NCBI GenBank assembly: GCA_944472155.2
Contig: OX235271.1
Span: 25,800,977-25,864,976 of the forward strand
Origin: Trichobilharzia szidati
Taxonomy: Eukaryota > Platyhelminthes > Trematoda > Strigeidida > Schistosomatidae
Length of the DNA stretch: 64,000 bases
Direction: 5' to 3'
Shown: in pieces, positions 45,481 through 56,454 of the stretch
Layout of the letters: the number at the start of each line of letters is the position of its first letter
Position numbering within the stretch: the first letter of the stretch is position 1
Notes under the pieces: generated by a model
Seen by the model: only the letters and a program-made list of their open reading frames with translations
Told to the model about the DNA's origin: nothing
Database searches by the model: none
Position numbers and translations under genes: made by a program

Positions 45481-45715
45481 TTTTTTTCCTTCACGTTCCC
45501 AGTGGAAAATAATGCTCCAAGCTGGTGGCTTGAAGTTTCTGTAGCAGTGTTGTTTATTTTTACAGGATGGGGTTGCTAGCCTCATACCCAACCTTCCCTC
45601 TTCACCAGCATTATTTCTGGCTTAGCGAGATAAAGGAGTGCGTTGGTGGCCAGGGATCGAACCTGGACCATGTGCATGGTTGGGGAGCGTCCTAACCGCT
45701 ATACCAGCAACGCAG
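45481..45715 (-). mobile_element. Composite tRNA-headed SINE (copy S4, best head)
   Basis: On the minus strand box A is TAGCGGTTAGG (45693-45703) and box B is GGTTCGATCCC (45653-45663). Both match the tRNA promoter consensus, and their spacing suits RNA polymerase III. The body (GAGGGAAGGTTGGGTATGAG, GGCTAGCAACCCCATCC, CTGCTACAGAAACTTC) matches the RTE leader. The tail (CATTATTTTCCACTGGGAACG) matches the RTE 3' end and finishes in A8 or longer. Confidence 0.92.
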
Positions 45716-47570
45716 GTATTGGATTGCCAGCAGTAAATGATTGAAAAGCTTTGCTAATTTTGACGAGGAAGAATTTATTTAATAAAAAAGGTTCCAAAGA
45801 AACACATGTTAGTCAAAAAGTTGTTATTTTTCATTATTGATCTCAACTTATGAAAGTCGAAGACCTGTCATCATGTTTACATTAGACATATGACTATCTT
45901 TAGTCAATAAATGCAAACTACTGTAAACTAGAAAGTTTTTTACTTTACACACTTGATCATTATGCTCTGACAGATGTTCAGAATTAAAAATATATATTTT
46001 ATCTAATATTCATCGACCAGTCTGATCTTTCATGCGGACTGTTAACTGCGAGACTATGGAATTAGTGAATTGAATTTAAACATTATCAAGAAGAAGGTGA
46101 AAATACATCTTTTTTTAAGGATAACAACTAGGTTCTACTGATTAATTCAAAAATGAGCTTCCAGCTGGTTGGTTCTTTATGCATAATGCCTTATTCCAAT
46201 GCCCGACAATATACAGCCTTGCTGTATCACTTCACTGGATGACTACATTCCATACTCAATAGACAGACTTGATCAAGTAAATTTTTATGAATGTGTCAAC
46301 AAATGATGTATAGCTTGGTTTTTCCCATTTCATCTTCTAAAGTAGAACTTATTATTATCATTTATTATTCCACTGGATTCCGACTGGAAAATAGCGCTTC
46401 AACAACACATCTCCACCTTGTTTGATTCTCTTCAGCAGGGTCCAAGATTGCTCATAATCTCTCATCTCCCTCAACTCGCCTGACCTACTCCGTGTCACTC
46501 TTGGACGACTTATTCGTCACTTACGATCCGGATTCCACTCGAGCTTTGGCCTGGCGCAAGGTGTTATTCGACGGCCTCCTTAGTGGCTTATGCCCAATTC
46601 ATCTTTGTTTTCCTACACATATGTTGAGCGATGGGCTCTTGGTTGGTTGGTTCACAGGCAGAGTTTCTTGTTGCTAACTCTTTCTGGCAGGTAATTTGAT
46701 CCTCAATATGCAGAAAAAGAAGCAGCTATTTATGAAAGCCTAATATAGTCTGTTGGAAACGCTTTTCATGACACGTGAATACTTTCTTACCCGTATAGAA
46801 GACGTGACTTAGCGTTGGTGTTAACAATTCGAATATTCTTCTCTACGCTGAGTGACAGCAGAAGACTTCCAAACTGATTTCAGGTTGATGAAGGCTAATC
46901 TTGCCTTTCCGACTCTGACTTTGACATCTTCATTCGTGCTGTCGCCTGTGGTTGAAACGATGTTCCCTAGATAAGTGAAGGAAGTGACCTCTGTGAAAAA
47001 TTCCCTGTTGATGGTGATTGGTGCTGGTTGTTGTTGCTGTTGTTTGGTTGATTATTCCCATCATCTCTGTCTTCTCTATTTTCACCTGCAGTCCTGTCTT
47101 TACTGCCTGCCTCTTCCACCAAATGTTAGCCTTCACCTGCAAGTCTTCAAGTGTGTATGCCACTAGAAATAAATCATCCACGCACAATATCCCGTCTTAC
47201 AGAGTCTTATTATCGGTGGTCCAGAGTAATCCTGTCTCTTAGCTCCCCACGTACGGTGTGCCGCATAATCCAGTCCACCATATATAAGAAATATCATCAG
47301 TGATAATAGACAGTTTTGTCTCACTCCTCCATTCACTTCAAACGTCTTACTGATTTTCCTGTTTTGGATCACCTGACACGTCGCATTATCATATAGCCAT
47401 CTGTTGAATGAGGCCAATGAAGACTTGACCACTGAACGTCGTAGGGTTGAAGTAGTTTCCAAATTACTTCTCGATCCACGCCGTCGAAGGCCTCCTCGAA
47501 ATCGATGAAGTTGAGGTAAAGGTTTAACTGGCATTCAGTGTTGTGTTCGATGACGATGCGTAGAGTTGCT
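45481..47570. repeat. Duplicated unit, copy 2 (SINE, spacer, RTE-C)
   Basis: Same order and spacing as 35766-37753. Copy 2 keeps about 100 bp (47230-47330) that copy 1 lacks. Similarity fades beyond 47570, where copy 1 is interrupted by PLE-1. Confidence 0.9.
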
Positions 47571-47640
47571 GATTGATCACAACATGATTCTCATTTCCTA
47601 AATGTAGTTTGTTCTGGCCAGTGTGGTGGAGCTTGGAATT
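46346..47640 (-). mobile_element. RTE 3' end, subfamily C (longer copy)
   Basis: The minus-strand frame 47534-47163 contains PVKPLPQLHRFRGGLRRR, then SRSNLETTSTLRRSVVKSSL, ASFNRWLYDNATCQVIQNRK and GGVRQNCLLSLMIFLIYGGL, the RT palm block 'GVRQGCLLS' with a Gly-to-Asn change. Frame 47187-46930 continues VDDLFLVAYTLEDLQVKAN and GLQVKIEKTEMMG, so the catalytic FADD pair is altered. Tail (AAT)n at 46346-46366. Confidence 0.88.
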
Positions 47641-47704
47641 CACTGCATCTTTTATTCTCTCCAGGATGATGCGACTTTGTATTTTACCTCACATATTATC
47701 AACA

Positions 47705-48935
47705 AAATTCAGGAGACGCAAATCATGTTCTGAGCAAATTGCAACTCTATGCATCATCACAGAACAAAGCATGGAATGGCAATCAAACCTCTACCTCAAC
47801 TTTATACACTTTGAGAAGGCCTTCGACAGCGTTGACCGCGAAGTAATTTGGAAACTACTCGAGTATTACGGCGTACTCCAAATATTCATCGACCTCATTC
47901 AACAGCTGTACGACAACGGCACATGTCAAGTGATCCACAACGGAAAACTCAGCGAGGCGTTTGGAGTAAACACAGGAGTCAGACAAGGGTGCTTACCGTC
48001 ATCAATGATATTCGTAATTGTGGTGGACTGGATTATGCGTCAGACAGTGAGAAACGAGAAGACAGGGATATCCTGGACCGAGGTAAAGAACCTAGAAGAC
48101 CTGCATTTCGCGCGCGGATGATTTACGTTTGATGTCACACAAAATCGAAGACTTACAAGCGAAAACCGACAAACTGGTCAAAGAAGTAGCAAAGACAGGA
48201 CTCCAGGTGGACATGGACAAGACAGAGGTTATGAAAATAATCAACCAAGAACAACAACAACAGCAGCAGCAACATCCACCGCCAATCACCATCAATGGGA
48301 GGGATTTGAAAGACATTACTTCATTCACTTATATAGGGAGCATTGTCTCAACTACACAAGGAACGGACGAGAATGTCAAATCGAGAATGGGGAAGGGGAG
48401 AAACACATTCATCAACCTGAAACCAATCTGCAAATCTTCCGCTGTCACTCAGCCTGCATCAACAACAAAGTGATTCGGATTTTCAATACAAACCTCAAGT
48501 CAGTCAGTTCTTCTATACGGATCAGAAACTTGGCCAGTGTGTCACAAAGAATATTTCCAACAGCTTGTTGCAGACCTTTATCAACAACTAGCTGTCTTCG
48601 CTCTATACTGAAGATCAGATGGCCGGAAAGAACAAGAACCAACAAGAAACTATGGGAACAAACAAAACAAGAACCAATCACCCAACAAATACGCAGGGGA
48701 AAGTGGAGATAGATTGGACACTCGCTGAGGAGGCCGTTGGGTGACATCGCGCGTCAGGCCAGTGCTCGAGTGGAACTCGAAATGTAAGCGGCGAGTGGGA
48801 CGTCGAAAGGTGACGTGGAGGAACTGAAACAGTATAGACTAACTTGGATGCAGGTGAAGGGTACAGCAGAAGACAGAAGCAAGTGGAGACGTGTAGTTGA
48901 ACCCAAGGGAACAATAATTATAATATTATCAACAA
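47705..48935 (+). mobile_element. RTE 3' end, subfamily A, with RT palm
   Basis: Frame 47609-48121 carries KSCSEQIATLCIITEQSME, NLYLNFIHFEKAFDSVDR (first catalytic Asp), QLYDNGTCQVIHNGKLSEAF, GVNTGVRQGCLPSSMIF and NLEDLHFARG. A frameshift at the FADD site follows (48120), and frame 48129-48473 continues MSHKIEDLQAKTDKLVKE, then GLQVDMDKTEVMKI and a QQQQQQQH run. The tail GGAACAATAATTATAATATT ends at about 48935. This copy starts in the block that precedes the palm. Confidence 0.92.
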
Positions 48936-49743
48936 AAATAGATGTAACACTTAGTCTTGCTCGTTTCACCTTCTATAGTGGAACTTATTAGCTAAATATT
49001 TTTCCCGTACACACTTTTATTTTAGTTGTATGACAGTAAAAAGGCAGTAATATCTTGTAGCTAGAAACAAACTCTTTTGTATACTTAGATTAAAGCGGCT
49101 TTTGTCCTTTTACTGGTTTAATCAAATAAACTTAATCATTGAAAAAATGCCTAAAAAAAGTTAGTAAAAGCAGACAAATACACATTTCTTTTGATTACTT
49201 CTGTATAAATATTTGTACTTAGCGTGTTTGTGTTTGTGTTTGTGTATGTGTGTGTGTGTGCATGGAACATTATTTTCTCCAGTACTCTGTCATCATTTAA
49301 TAAAAACCATACGGAAATGAATATTCAAAAAGTAAATTCCTGAAATTGAAAGTTAAATAGAAATAGACGCTTTTGTGAGTTTTGTCGCTATTCATCATGA
49401 CGGACAAAAATAGTTTGGATTATTTAATGTCTTATGACTTTGCGTATCTTTTTTGTTTGTTTTCTTTAACTATTCACTTTTTATACGCAATAACTGAGGA
49501 TTTAACGTAAAATAAAATTTGAATATGAAGCAAAATTAGTGACAGAATACGTCTCTGACTGAGTTACGATCGCTGACTGTTCACTAGGTCTTCACTTCAC
49601 TGAAATACTTACTGATATTTTTACTAAGCTGACACTTGATTAAATCCTCTTAGAATCCCCACCCTATCTGACTGAGCAGGCTACTCAAAATTAGAAAGAT
49701 GGGAAAATTGTTAAAGTGGTTATTAAACTTCATGAAGTCAGTA
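48936..49743. other. Unassigned sequence with GT-rich microsatellite
   Basis: A TG/TTTG-type run lies at about 49223-49261. Nothing else recognised. Confidence 0.5.
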
Positions 49744-50655
49744 TAATAATAATAATTTACTTTATTCTAAAGACAGTACTTATAATACAGAATGGAATTC
49801 TCAGTATTTGTCACAATATTGCATCTGATTTACTCAAAATATATATAAAATTAAAAATTAAAACAAAAATTAATCGGAGGAATTTGTCCACATTTACGAC
49901 ATAATTATTAGATATAATAATAATAACAATAAAAATAATAACAGTGAGTTTGTTTCAAACGGTATTGTCGATTCAGTTTGGAAACTTTAGCATGGTATGG
50001 GTTATTGGGTCTAAAGTTCTGTTGAATATGGTATAGTGAGGGGAAATACAAAATCAGCAGTCATAATACAGCTTAAAATTATGTCCTTTACTTATGAAAA
50101 AAAATAAAACAAAACAAAAAATTGAGAGGATTATAAATATAAGAAGTACAATAACAATAAAGTATGATGCTTTAAGGGTGAAGGAAATGGTCTATTTGGT
50201 GGTGCTAAGAAGGTTAGTTAGTTCATTTCTGACGCTATTTTCATCACATAAAGTACGTGCCAAATATGGTATAGTGGATTTTTTATACTTAGACGTACGT
50301 GCATCAATTATTCTGAAAAGACTCCTTGTTTTACCTAAGGAGACACAAGGCTGAGCTGCGGGTAGAATGAGTGCTCAGAGTCTGACAAAATTCCTTTAGC
50401 GAATTTGTTGCATGACATCAAGTGCCTATCAGTGACAATTCTAACGATATGACCCAATGGGATACCACTCGTCCTCCTGACAGTCTTCAGAGTTCTACGA
50501 AGTATGACATAGTCGTTTTTAGGCAATCCAGGAAAGAATAAGGGTGAACAGTAAAGAAGAATAGGTAAAATACACAAGTTGATAAACTGTAAGAGGAGTG
50601 GTTGAGTTATGCCTGAGTGCCTTAACTTCTTCTTAATGTAAAAAGTCAAACGAAA
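49744..50655 (-). mobile_element. CR1-like 3' end
   Basis: The minus-strand frame 50649-50335 reads MTFYIKKKLRHSGITQPL, then LLQFINLCILPILLYCSPL, FPGLPKNDYVILRRTLKTVR, IVRIVTDRHLMSCNKFAK and GILSDSEHSFYPQLS. It matches the CR1 RT thumb and C-terminus. The 3' UTR and tail run to 49744, and the antisense of TTTAGAATAAAG is at 49765. The plus-strand ORF at 50094-50354 is a shadow. Confidence 0.9.
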
Positions 50656-50746
50656 TATTATTACTCCACAACGCTAAAATTCCTATTAGGCTATCGATGA
50701 ACGTCATTTCACTAACATTTTTTACAAACTGAAGTCATTATTTAAA

Positions 50747-50988
50747 AATTATATTTGTGAAATCTCAGCCAATTCGAAATAAGTAATTCCAGCATTTTGT
50801 CCGACAAACCGGTCTGAACTTCTTCAAGGAAATTAATCGAAATTAAAATAACAGAGATTAATATATGAAAAAGATATCTCTTGTTATTTTAATTTCGATC
50901 AATTTCCCTGAAGAAGTACGGACCAGTTTGCCTAACGAAACGTTGGAATTACTCGTTTCCATTCCGCTGAGATTTTACAAATGTGGTT
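50747..50988. repeat. PLE-2-type inverted repeat, 110-bp arms and short loop
   Basis: The left arm (50747-50856) is the reverse complement of the right arm (50878-50988), with mismatches; the loop is about 21 bp. Each arm matches the PLE-2 3' UTR at 25930-26060. The right arm has CTGAAGA and CGAAACG spaced as a hammerhead-like core (50908-50942). Confidence 0.85.
50908..50942 (+). ncRNA. Candidate hammerhead-like core
   Basis: CTGAAGA, then a short poorly paired region, then CGAAACG. It has the same layout as in the PLE-2 UTR. The left arm of the palindrome has a decayed version. No complete stems I or III were found by eye. Confidence 0.3.
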
Positions 50989-51069
50989 TTATATGTGTCT
51001 ACTTCTCACTCGGCGCCTAATTATTTTGGAACTATTCCGTTAAATCTTGAATACAGTTCTTATGAATGA

Positions 51070-51265
51070 TGTCATTATTATTTATTTTATTCTTCTGCTT
51101 TCTGGGTGGAACATACGGCTTCAAGATTGAGCGTTAAATTTTCAGTTGCAGTGGTGAGTTTTCCTAAGATGTGAGTTTGCTAGCTTCATACCCAACCTCC
51201 CCTCTCTACAGGTTACGTGAGGCTTAGGAATGTGTCAATCCGGGATGAAACCTTAAAGCACAAAA
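51070..51265 (-). mobile_element. Composite tRNA-headed SINE (copy S5, partial)
   Basis: The minus-strand body contains GGGAGGTTGGGTATGAAGC and CTGCAACTGAAAATTTAACG. The tail reads GAAGCCGTATGTTCCACCC. The head is reduced to the box B region (GGTTTCATCCCGG). Confidence 0.75.
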
Positions 51266-51629
51266 AAGTCTTTTACTGCTGAAACACCGATGTTGGTGAT
51301 TAAACGGTTAAACCTGATGCCAAGTAAGACTTAATTCAAAGTGATCAATAGGCCAACAACTTCTCTGTGAATTCTAACGGAATTTTGATCAAGTTTGAAG
51401 ATTTCAGAGAGTTTAAAGTAAGCGTTCATACAGTCGTTTTTGAAAAGTGTTAAGTGAGCAAAATCCTATCATATCCAATCAAAGAATATATAGGTTATGA
51501 GTGTAGTCTGTGTGAGAACTGTCTGAGATTTCCAACGACAATTTCGTTAAATTAAATCCATGTGGTGTGCAGACGTAAAGCAATAAGAGCGATGATTGAA
51601 ACTCGAATTCGCCACACTCATATTAAACA

Positions 51630-51790
51630 GGTGCCTTTATACGGCTTACAGACTTCCCCTGTGTAGGCGAAAGCTTTTCTAACAACCTGTTTCAGACTTT
51701 CATCGAAATCCGCCTTATCTCGATGCTGCAGTTCATATGGTCAGAAAAGATTGGGAGCTAAGATCTTCTTCACCTAATATGGTGTGCTCG
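51630..51790 (+). mobile_element. Degenerate RTE fragment
   Basis: CGATGCTGCAGTTCATATGG, then TCAGAAAAGATTGGGAGC, aligns with the 'TCAAGATCAGATGGCC' block of other RTE copies. The similarity is short and diverged. Confidence 0.4.
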
Positions 51791-51884
51791 AAATACATTA
51801 GAAACTTCTACTCAAACAATGAAATAAAAATACTTCAAATAACCTCCTCTTCTATCTATCAGTAACTCAAATCACTTATTTTGA

Positions 51885-52150
51885 TTTGACGCTAGTAACC
51901 AGTGTCAAATCAAAATATCCACTACAGTCCTACAGGAGGTCAATCGCTAGCCCGAATAGCTCAGCAGTAACGTCTCTGACTGCAGCACTGGGTGACGCGG
52001 GTTTGAATCTCAGAAGGAACGTGAGTTCCTTCAAAGTTGCATTTACGCCCTGCTGACTGATGAGTGCCAACTAGCACAAAACCTAGATCCAAGGATTCCT
52101 GCCGATTGCCTCCAACCACCTATTACAAATCATTTAATCGGAAGTACATA
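51885..52150 (+). mobile_element. SINE-2 (tRNA-like), plus strand
   Basis: The tRNA-like core has TAGCTCAGCAGTAACG (box A region) and GGTTTGAATCTC (box B) about 55 bp apart. Upstream ACTACAGTCCTACAGGAGGT and downstream CCCTGCTGACTGATGAGTGC are shared with the minus-strand copy at 43350-43840, so the repeat is larger than the tRNA-like part. Confidence 0.65.
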
Positions 52151-53236
52151 TTTTAGGACATGATAACTGACCTTTCTGTTTATAAGACAGAAAACATTTT
52201 ATACCGGCATTATTAAATATTACATCAATCAGTAAGGACCCAGCATCAGAGGGGAACACACCTATTTTTCATTAAAATATCGTGAATGTTACTAACAAAT
52301 TAAAAATTATATTTCAATGTGTGAACAGCTAGATTTTTTCTGTCTGACTCTATCAAGTGTATAAGCCAAATCATTCGTGGTATGAAGCATTTGAGATGGT
52401 CATTATATAACATGAAAGTGTTCCCGTTTTCTCTTATTTTTAGGGTGGTCGTCCATTCATGGCATGAGCTCCAGGGACCTTATGACTCACATAGATTCCT
52501 ATCAACTTAAACTTGCTGACACAAGTGGATGAGGACTTAAACAATCTTTTCTATAAGGAATTGCTGATCTACAGTAAGTAGGTTGAATATCCTTGAGATA
52601 CAGTCTTATTTACTCAACGCAACAACATCGAAACTTTTATCATGAATAATTAGCACTTTATGGTCATTCTTTGTCAGTTCACCAATAGTATTTAGGTATT
52701 CTTTTCACAAAAGCTTTTTTTTGAGGATTGTGGCTAACGGTATATTGGTTAGCTAATTCTGCATCTAGTTTATAAAACAGATATTTGATCGTAAAAGTTC
52801 TCGAATTGATTTTCACATAAAGATTTGGGTGTGAAGCAGTATCTTTTGTCTTTCAAACTCAAATTTCTTACAATGAATTGAGTTTCGAAATCATCTCTGT
52901 TTAATTGATGTCGATAAGAATTAGTTAAAACAATTTTTACTTAAAGGACAAAAAGATAAAACAAAAAAAAAGCTTAAACACTGTGGCTTCCGCATAATCT
53001 ATCCTCAAGTCTTAAGTAAGTGGACAAATAAAAGACTAGATAGGGTCATCTCCAAGAACAACACCTGTGTGTTATGTAAAGTACAGTAAACAGATACCAA
53101 AACAAGAGTCATAGATGAGGAAGAATTTCTCCTTTATTTTCAAAAATATGAATGCTATTTGAATGTATTCAGATTAAAAATTTCTCTTACTAGTTTTGCC
53201 ACAAACATGTTGATTTAAAAGACAAGATAATATCAA
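52151..53236. other. Unassigned AT-rich sequence
   Basis: No family recognised. Confidence 0.4.
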
Positions 53237-54205
53237 CATGATTTCCTGATTGCAGTAGATTGAATAATGCGACAAACACACAGCAGACTACGAGGAAACA
53301 GGCATAAAATGGACTCACACAAAATCTTAGAGGATCTGGATTTCGCCGATGATATATGTCTGATTTCCCACAAACTGGAAGATATGCAAGTGAAAAGCAA
53401 CAAGTTGGCAGAACAAGCATCAACGATAGGACTTACTTCAGATGAACATAGAGAAGACAGAGGTGATGAACATTCCTGGGAAACACCACCAACAGCAACA
53501 ACAACAACAACAGACAACAATCAGCATAAATGAGAGGAACGTGAAAGAAACAACCTCTTTTACCTAACCTGGGAGGCATCGTTTCAACTACAGGCAGACG
53601 GAACTGACGAGGATATCAAAGCAAGAATCGGAAAAGCAAGACAAGCTTTCACTACTCTCAAGTCTGTGTGGAGGTCAACAGCACTCAGCATCAAAAATAA
53701 GATGCGAATTTTCAACTCCAACGTGAAGCCAGTCAGTGCTACTCATTATACGGATCAGAGACTTGCACTGCGCGTCATAAAGAGCATCTCAAACAAACTA
53801 CAGACCTTCATTAACAGTTGTCTTCGCTCAATACTCAAGATCAGATGGTCGGCCAGAAAAGATCAGCAACAGAGATCTCTGGCAATGAGCGAATCAACCA
53901 GGAAGCGATTGTGAAACAAATAGGCAGGAAGAAATGGAGATGGATTGGCTGGCCATACTCTGAGGAAACAAGTCATCAAGTGACATCACTAGACAAGCCA
54001 TTGCTCGAGTGGAACCCGAAAGGGAAGCGGCGAGTTGGTCGTCAGTGCGAAGGTGGGGTGACTTGGAGGAGGTCATGTGAAGAGGAGATGAAAGCGTGTG
54101 GGCAGACTTGGAGCCAGGTGAAGACTCTAGCAGAGAACCGAACGCAATGGAGACGCACGGCTGAAGCGCTATATTCCTCTAGGAATTAAAGGAAACAATA
54201 ATAAT
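53237..54205 (+). mobile_element. RTE 3' end, subfamily B, with RT catalytic region
   Basis: The palm region reads EDLDFADDICLISHKLED in frame 53267-53533. The thumb (53666-53914) reads WRSTALSIKNKMRIFNSN. The C-terminus (53818-54189) reads IGRKKWRWIGWPYSEET, then VTWRRSCEEEMKACGQTW and ENRTQWRRTAEALYSS. Frameshifts separate these. The 3' end is TTCCTCTAGGAATTAAAGG and (AAT)n. It is one of the longest subfamily B copies. Confidence 0.9.
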
Positions 54206-54377
54206 AATGAGTTGACACGGTGTTTAACGCATATCAGTACAATCAGCAGCAGTTGAACGAAAATAGATTCACTGGTCAGTCTGTTCATAAATGCAGCAAT
54301 TAGTTTACAAGGTTATTCCTTCATTTTGGGACATAATGTGATAATGTGACATTATATACACTGTGTTGGATTAAACT
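54206..54377. other. Unassigned short AT-rich interval
   Basis: Nothing recognised. Confidence 0.4.
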
Positions 54378-54610
54378 TTTTTTATTCCCTTGCGTTCTCA
54401 GTGAAACATAGGACTTCAAGCATTTGCTTTGAAGTTTCATTAGCAGTGATATTTTTCCCGGGGTGAATTTGCTAGCACCACGTTTAACCTACCCTTTTTC
54501 TCGGGATTATAACGTCTAAGGTAGGTAAACGAGTGCTCTGGCCAAGACTCGAACCCCGGACCACGCCCATGGTCGGCTAGCACTCTACTAGTGAGCCACC
54601 GATGCACGAT
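54378..54610 (-). mobile_element. Composite tRNA-headed SINE (copy S6)
   Basis: On the minus strand box B is GGTTCGAGTCT and box A is degenerate. The body has GGGTAGGTTAAACGTGGTGC, then TAGCAAATTCACC and CACTGCTAATGAAACTTC. The tail is very close to the RTE end (GAAGTCCTATGTTTCACTG, then AGAACGCAAGGGAATAAAA). Confidence 0.88.
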
Positions 54611-54854
54611 TGCATCGGAATTACATCAGGCAAATTGTCAATCGAAGTAACATTCTAAGAGCAGAAAGTATCACTGTTCCACTCCAGTATCCCCACTTGT
54701 CATTTTAGGATTCAAGGAAGATTATTTTACTTACATATTTGCTTTGATTAATCATTGTGAGGCAAACAAATTTCCACTCAGTAATTATCTCCAGTTTATA
54801 AGAATTAGGAAAGGTAAATTTCTCCTCCTTGAATGTGAAAATCTATATATGTGT

Positions 54855-54950
54855 GAATAATGCTAAAAGATTTTCATCATGAGCTGACATTGGTTAGAGA
54901 ACCATGATGATGAAAATCCTGTAACCAATCAAATCTCTACAAACCAACAC
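54855..54950. repeat. SINE-3 tails in inverted orientation
   Basis: GATTTTCATCATGAGCTG (antisense of the tail) faces ATGATGATGAAAATCCTG (sense) across about 20 bp, with GGTTAGAGAACC between. It is a small palindrome made of two SINE-3 tail ends, and a full SINE-3 follows at 55148. Confidence 0.6.
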
Positions 54951-55147
54951 TGGAATATCAATGAGATGCTCGCTAGCGACTTGCCCTATTCAGGTAGGTA
55001 GTTACCTGGGGTTCTAGTGAGAAGTCGTGACAAGTAAGGTGCAGCAGGTCGGGTGTGAGAACAAATACTTGCCGAAGACATTGGCTAGGGGTCGCGCTAT
55101 GTCGTGAATTGGCAGAAGTTAGAATTCATGCGTTGGCCATTGGATCA

Positions 55148-55345
55148 GGTCCCAGTGGCTTAATGGTATACGAGCTCGCCTTGTAATCCAGAAGGTCCTG
55201 GGTTCGAACCCGTACTGCTGAAGAGTCAAACTAGACTAAACAGCTGTCGAGTACTCCTTGCAGGTTTTCCAATGGTTCTCTAACTAATGTCGCTCATGAT
55301 GAAAATCCTGTAATCAATCAAACCCTAAAACCAACACTGGAATGT
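55148..55345 (+). mobile_element. SINE-3 (tRNA-Thr-like head), best copy
   Basis: The head reads CAGTGGCTTAATGG (box A), CCTTGTAATCC (anticodon-loop-like, TGT) and GGTTCGAACCC (perfect box B). The tail has CAGCTGTCGAGTACTCC, TTTCCAATGGTTCTC, CATGATGAAAATCCTG and AACCAACACTGG. It is unlike the RTE tail. Confidence 0.8.
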
Positions 55346-55499
55346 TTGAAGACTTGAAGAATTCAAGTGAGAAAAAGTATCATTGTGAGTTCATACATTC
55401 AGATCCCTCCAAGATTCAAACAAGTATGATAATGATGTAACACATACTTGATAATTAAATAATTCTCATGCTAACATACTTTTTCAATAATTTGTGTTC

Positions 55500-55700
55500 T
55501 AAATGGAACACTGACATTCAAGCTTGAGTCCTGGAGATTCAGTACTGGAGATGTTTTTCTCACAGGATGAAGATACTGGCATCACGCTCAACCTTCCTTT
55601 CTTACCTAGCTTGTTATCAGTCGAGCAAGAGTAAGCAGTGCGTCAGCCAGGAATCGAATTAGGAAAAAATTCATCGTTGGAGTGTATTCTTATCACTGAA
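55500..55700 (-). mobile_element. Composite tRNA-headed SINE (copy S7, degenerate)
   Basis: The minus-strand body has GGAAGGTTGAGCGTGATGCC and the head has a TTCGATTCC box B-like block. It is diverged. Confidence 0.65.
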
Positions 55701-55860
55701 CAACAGACTCATTAATCGCCACCCACTAAGCTAGGGCCATAAAGAGTGTATTGAAGGTGGATCAGAACTTCAGTCTGCTAAAATTAAGAACACAGTATTC
55801 AAATCACGGAATATACACATTTGATCATAGGGAATAAAAAGACAGTTGCAGCGAAGAAAA

Positions 55861-56454
55861 TTTTCTTTTCGACGAAGTCATCATCTAGGCTGTACATTCG
55901 TGTAATTATATCAAATGGATGGGAAAGTTCCAGAATAATTTCCGGTTAAGGGTCAAATTAATAAAAATTACAATTAGGAATTAGAATGCCATAATAAACA
56001 TGGGGTTGGGTAAAACTCAAACAAAGTAGCATAAAAACTAAGAAAATTGACATTGTGCAATTGGGGGTTAGAAATGTAAAAATGACAAAATATACAGGAT
56101 GTTTGGATAAGAAGTTAGTGTGATGAATAATTATTATTAATAATTTATTATTTCTACATATTTAATCCCTGATTGCATAAACAATTATTCATCACACTAG
56201 TTTTTTATCCAAACATCCTGTATATTTTGTCATTTTTACATTTCTAACCCCCAATTGCACAATGTCAATTTTCTTAGTTTTTATGCTACTTTGTTTGAGT
56301 TTTACCCATCCCCCTGTTTATTATGGCATTCTGATTCCTAATTGTAATTTTTATTAATTTAACCCCTAACGAGAAATTGTTCTGGAACTTTCCCATCCAT
56401 TTGATATAAATACACGAATGTACAGCCTAGATGATGACTTCGTCGAAAAGAAAA
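55861..56454. repeat. 594-bp near-perfect palindrome
   Basis: The arms 55861-56132 and 56183-56454 are both 272 bp. Their register is kept from end to end with no net insertion or deletion and about 12 mismatches. The loop is 50 bp, very AT-rich. The outer ends contain CTAGATGATGACTTCGTCG and GAAAAG, a hammerhead-like arrangement in which GAUGA, a short hairpin (GAC/GUC) and GAAAA follow each other. There is no protein-coding content. Confidence 0.95.

Noticed and set aside
49223..49261. TG-rich microsatellite as a regulatory site
   Set aside because: Simple repeat, no supporting feature around it.
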